A DNA stretch of 7,592 bases from an uncultured Ruminococcus sp. GTDB lineage: Bacteria > Bacillota > Clostridia > Lachnospirales > Lachnospiraceae. Numbering within the stretch: the first letter of the stretch is position 1; every line of letters begins with the position of its first letter. The stretch is from the NCBI GenBank assembly GCA_900555215.1, contig USKR01000051.1, positions 1-7,592 on the forward strand, in the 5' to 3' direction. Position numbers and translations under genes: made by a program. A model generated the notes under the pieces. The model had not been told where the DNA came from. It saw only the letters and a list, made by a program, of their open reading frames with translations, and made no database searches. Below are positions 5,996 through 7,592 of the stretch, one piece after another.

Positions 5996-7592
5996 CTATT
6001 ACGGTACTGTACAGGTGTAATATTGTACATTTTCTTAAACACCCGGTTAAAGTGCTCTACATTCTGATATCCCACTGACTCTGCGATACTCTCAACAGTG
6101 GCGCTGCTTCCTTTGAGCATTGCCCGCGCTTTTTTCATGCGGATCTTCTTCAGGATATCTCCGAATGTCATGCCGGATTTCTCCTTGATATATTTGGAGA
6201 GATACGGTTTTGAGAGGAAAAATTTCTCTGAGAGGTCGTCAAGTGTCACATCTTTATAGTTTGCATAGATGTAGTTTGTGATCTCCAGAAGTCTCTCGTC
6301 CTTTCCGCCCTGTGATTCTGCGATTTCTTTGATCTTATTTACAGCGACTACAAGGGCTTCTATGGAAGCCTTGATGATATCGGCATCGATTCCGACTCCC
6401 CAGTAACGCTTTTTATTGCAGATCACGCCAACATAAGCCACTGCCCTTGAGGAGGAACCTTTTGTGAGGGAGTGTTCTTCATAAAACGCCAGTTCATAGC
6501 TGGTATCAAAGTAATGCTTAATAGCATTGCTCACTGCGTCAAGGCGTCCGTTGCCGACACCTGTAATCTTGCGGTTGTTTCCGTTATGGTGGATCACCGC
6601 GTCAGCAATAATGCCGTCCTCCTGTTTGAAATGACACTCATCAACGGTAAATACCGGTTTTGTATTAATGTAATTATCCTCAAAAATATGATATACCCAA
6701 TCCGGGGTGAGCTCTTTATGCGCTTTGTCTGATACGTCTTTGACCAGATATCCGACTTCTTCCTTCATCTTCTCCGGGAGGCTGATGCCGAAGCTCTGCT
6801 TCAGGATGTAATTTACGCCGCCCTTTCCTGACTGGCTGTTGATACGGATAACATCGGAATCGTATCTTCTGCCGACGTCCTGGGGATCGATCGGAAGATA
6901 AGGCACTGTCCATGTCTTACAGTCATGCTCCTCTCTCCATGCCATTCCCTTGGCAATAGCATCCTGATGGGATCCTGAAAATGCCGTAAATACAAGCTCT
7001 CCTGCATAGGGCTGGCGCGGGGATACTTTCATCCTCGTCACGCGCTCATATACTTCACAGATGTCGCTCATATTGGAGAAGTCCAGTTTCGGGTCAACGC
7101 CCTGGGAAAACATATTCATGGCAAGTGTGATGATGTCTACATTCCCTGTGCGCTCCCCGTTTCCGAACAGAGTTCCCTCGATCCGGTCCGCCCCGGCAAG
7201 GATCCCCAGCTCTGCATCGCTGATGCCGGACCCTCTGTCATTGTGCGGGTGGAGGGAAAGGATCACATTCTCTCTGTGGAGAAGATGTTTATTGAAATAT
7301 TCCACCTGGCTTGCAAATACGTGCGGCATCGCGTTCTCAACGGTTGTCGGAAGGTTGATGATCGCCTTGTTCTCTTCCGTCGGTTTCCAGATATCAAGGA
7401 CCGCGTTGCACACCTCAAGGGCGTAGTCTACTTCCGTGCCCTGGAAACTCTCCGGGCTGTACTCGAAGGTAAAGTTGCCGTCAGTTTCTTCCGCCAGCTT
7501 TTTCAGAAGCGCTGCGCCGTCCGTGGCGATCTTCTTTACCTGCTCTTTATCCTTGCGGAATACCTGCTCCCTCTGCGCCACTGACGTGGAAT
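5989..7592 (-). CDS. leuA: 2-isopropylmalate synthase fused to a C-terminal AraC-family DNA-binding domain (N-terminus outside window)
   Basis: LeuA condenses acetyl-CoA with 2-oxoisovalerate, the first committed step of leucine synthesis. The gene enters from beyond the window (frame open to 7592, reading STS before the GTG at 7581), so residue numbers here count from 7581. The catalytic part shows HPHNDRG (111-117, metal-binding His pair), EGTLFGNGERTGN (135-147), RQPYAGELVFTAFSGSHQDA (189-208) and NSQSGKGGV (248-256), typical of the long LeuA class. A leucine-binding LeuA dimer domain follows at about 303-418 (GVGNGRLDAV, WGVGIDADII). Instead of ending, the frame continues through a short linker (ESQGGKDER) into an AraC-type double helix-turn-helix at 428-530: DLSEKFFLSKPYLSKYIKEK, then IAESVGYQNVEHFNRVFKKM and TPVQYR. 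The AraC part maps to about 6300-5992. No frameshift or stop separates the parts. The roles of both domains follow from family knowledge; their coupling is inference. Confidence 0.92.
   Translation of the reverse strand, partial: STSVAQREQVFRKDKEQVKKIATDGAALLKKLAEETDGNFTFEYSPESFQGTEVDYALEVCNAVLDIWKPTEENKAIINLPTTVENAMPHVFASQVEYFNKHLLHRENVILSLHPHNDRGSGISDAELGILAGADRIEGTLFGNGERTGNVDIITLAMNMFSQGVDPKLDFSNMSDICEVYERVTRMKVSPRQPYAGELVFTAFSGSHQDAIAKGMAWREEHDCKTWTVPYLPIDPQDVGRRYDSDVIRINSQSGKGGVNYILKQSFGISLPEKMKEEVGYLVKDVSDKAHKELTPDWVYHIFEDNYINTKPVFTVDECHFKQEDGIIADAVIHHNGNNRKITGVGNGRLDAVSNAIKHYFDTSYELAFYEEHSLTKGSSSRAVAYVGVICNKKRYWGVGIDADIIKASIEALVVAVNKIKEIAESQGGKDERLLEITNYIYANYKDVTLDDLSEKFFLSKPYLSKYIKEKSGMTFGDILKKIRMKKARAMLKGSSATVESIAESVGYQNVEHFNRVFKKMYNITPVQYRNRK

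Noticed and set aside
7579..7581. GTG at 7581-7579 as the start of the LeuA-AraC protein
   Set aside because: The frame stays open upstream to the window edge and reads STSVAQRE, which resembles the interior of LeuA proteins. The N-terminal part of the barrel with its first metal ligand is missing, so the true start lies outside the window.

Overview
The window suggests a low-to-mid GC, anaerobic Gram-positive gut Firmicute, most likely Lachnospiraceae (Clostridium cluster XIVa). The evidence is strong AGGAGG-type ribosome sites about 8 nt from nearly every start, a Firmicute-style lipoprotein signal, and a sodium-dependent biotin decarboxylase operon. The family-level placement is inference from protein style, not a database match. 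Every gene that can be supported lies on the minus strand, so transcription runs from the high coordinates to the low ones.

Layout in transcription order. (1) 7592-5989: the 3' part of a 2-isopropylmalate synthase gene (leuA). After its leucine-regulatory domain the protein continues in the same frame into a complete AraC-family DNA-binding domain. (2) 5988-5603: a gene-free gap. It holds a 38-codon coding-like remnant, a nested long hairpin of about 120-140 bp, and a good sigma-A promoter for the next operon. (3) 5602-373: a five-gene operon with 14-23 nt gaps. It encodes an acyl-CoA-type carboxyltransferase (MmdA-like), a lipoprotein-anchored OadG/delta-like subunit, a biotin carrier protein, the Na+-pumping beta subunit, and a second, pyruvate/oxaloacetate-type carboxyltransferase (OadA/PycB/5S-like). 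(4) 345-304: a hairpin that probably terminates the operon. (5) 299-271: a promoter, then the first 71 codons of an M24-family Xaa-Pro aminopeptidase, cut by the window edge.

How the genes work together. The order carboxyltransferase, delta, biotin carrier, beta is that of the classical methylmalonyl-CoA decarboxylase operons (mmdADCB). Here a 5S/OadA-type carboxyltransferase without its own biotin domain is added at the end. One biotin carrier could therefore serve two carboxyltransferases of different substrate class and a Na+ pump. That allows either a dual-substrate Na+ pump or a Na+-coupled transcarboxylase (acyl-CoA to pyruvate). No ATP-dependent biotin carboxylase is present, which fits decarboxylation-driven rather than ATP-driven chemistry.

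The most notable points are the LeuA-AraC fusion, the two-carboxyltransferase sodium-pump operon with a divergent MmdA-like subunit, the delta subunit carrying an extracytoplasmic lipoprotein domain, and the unexplained nested hairpin between the two transcription units.
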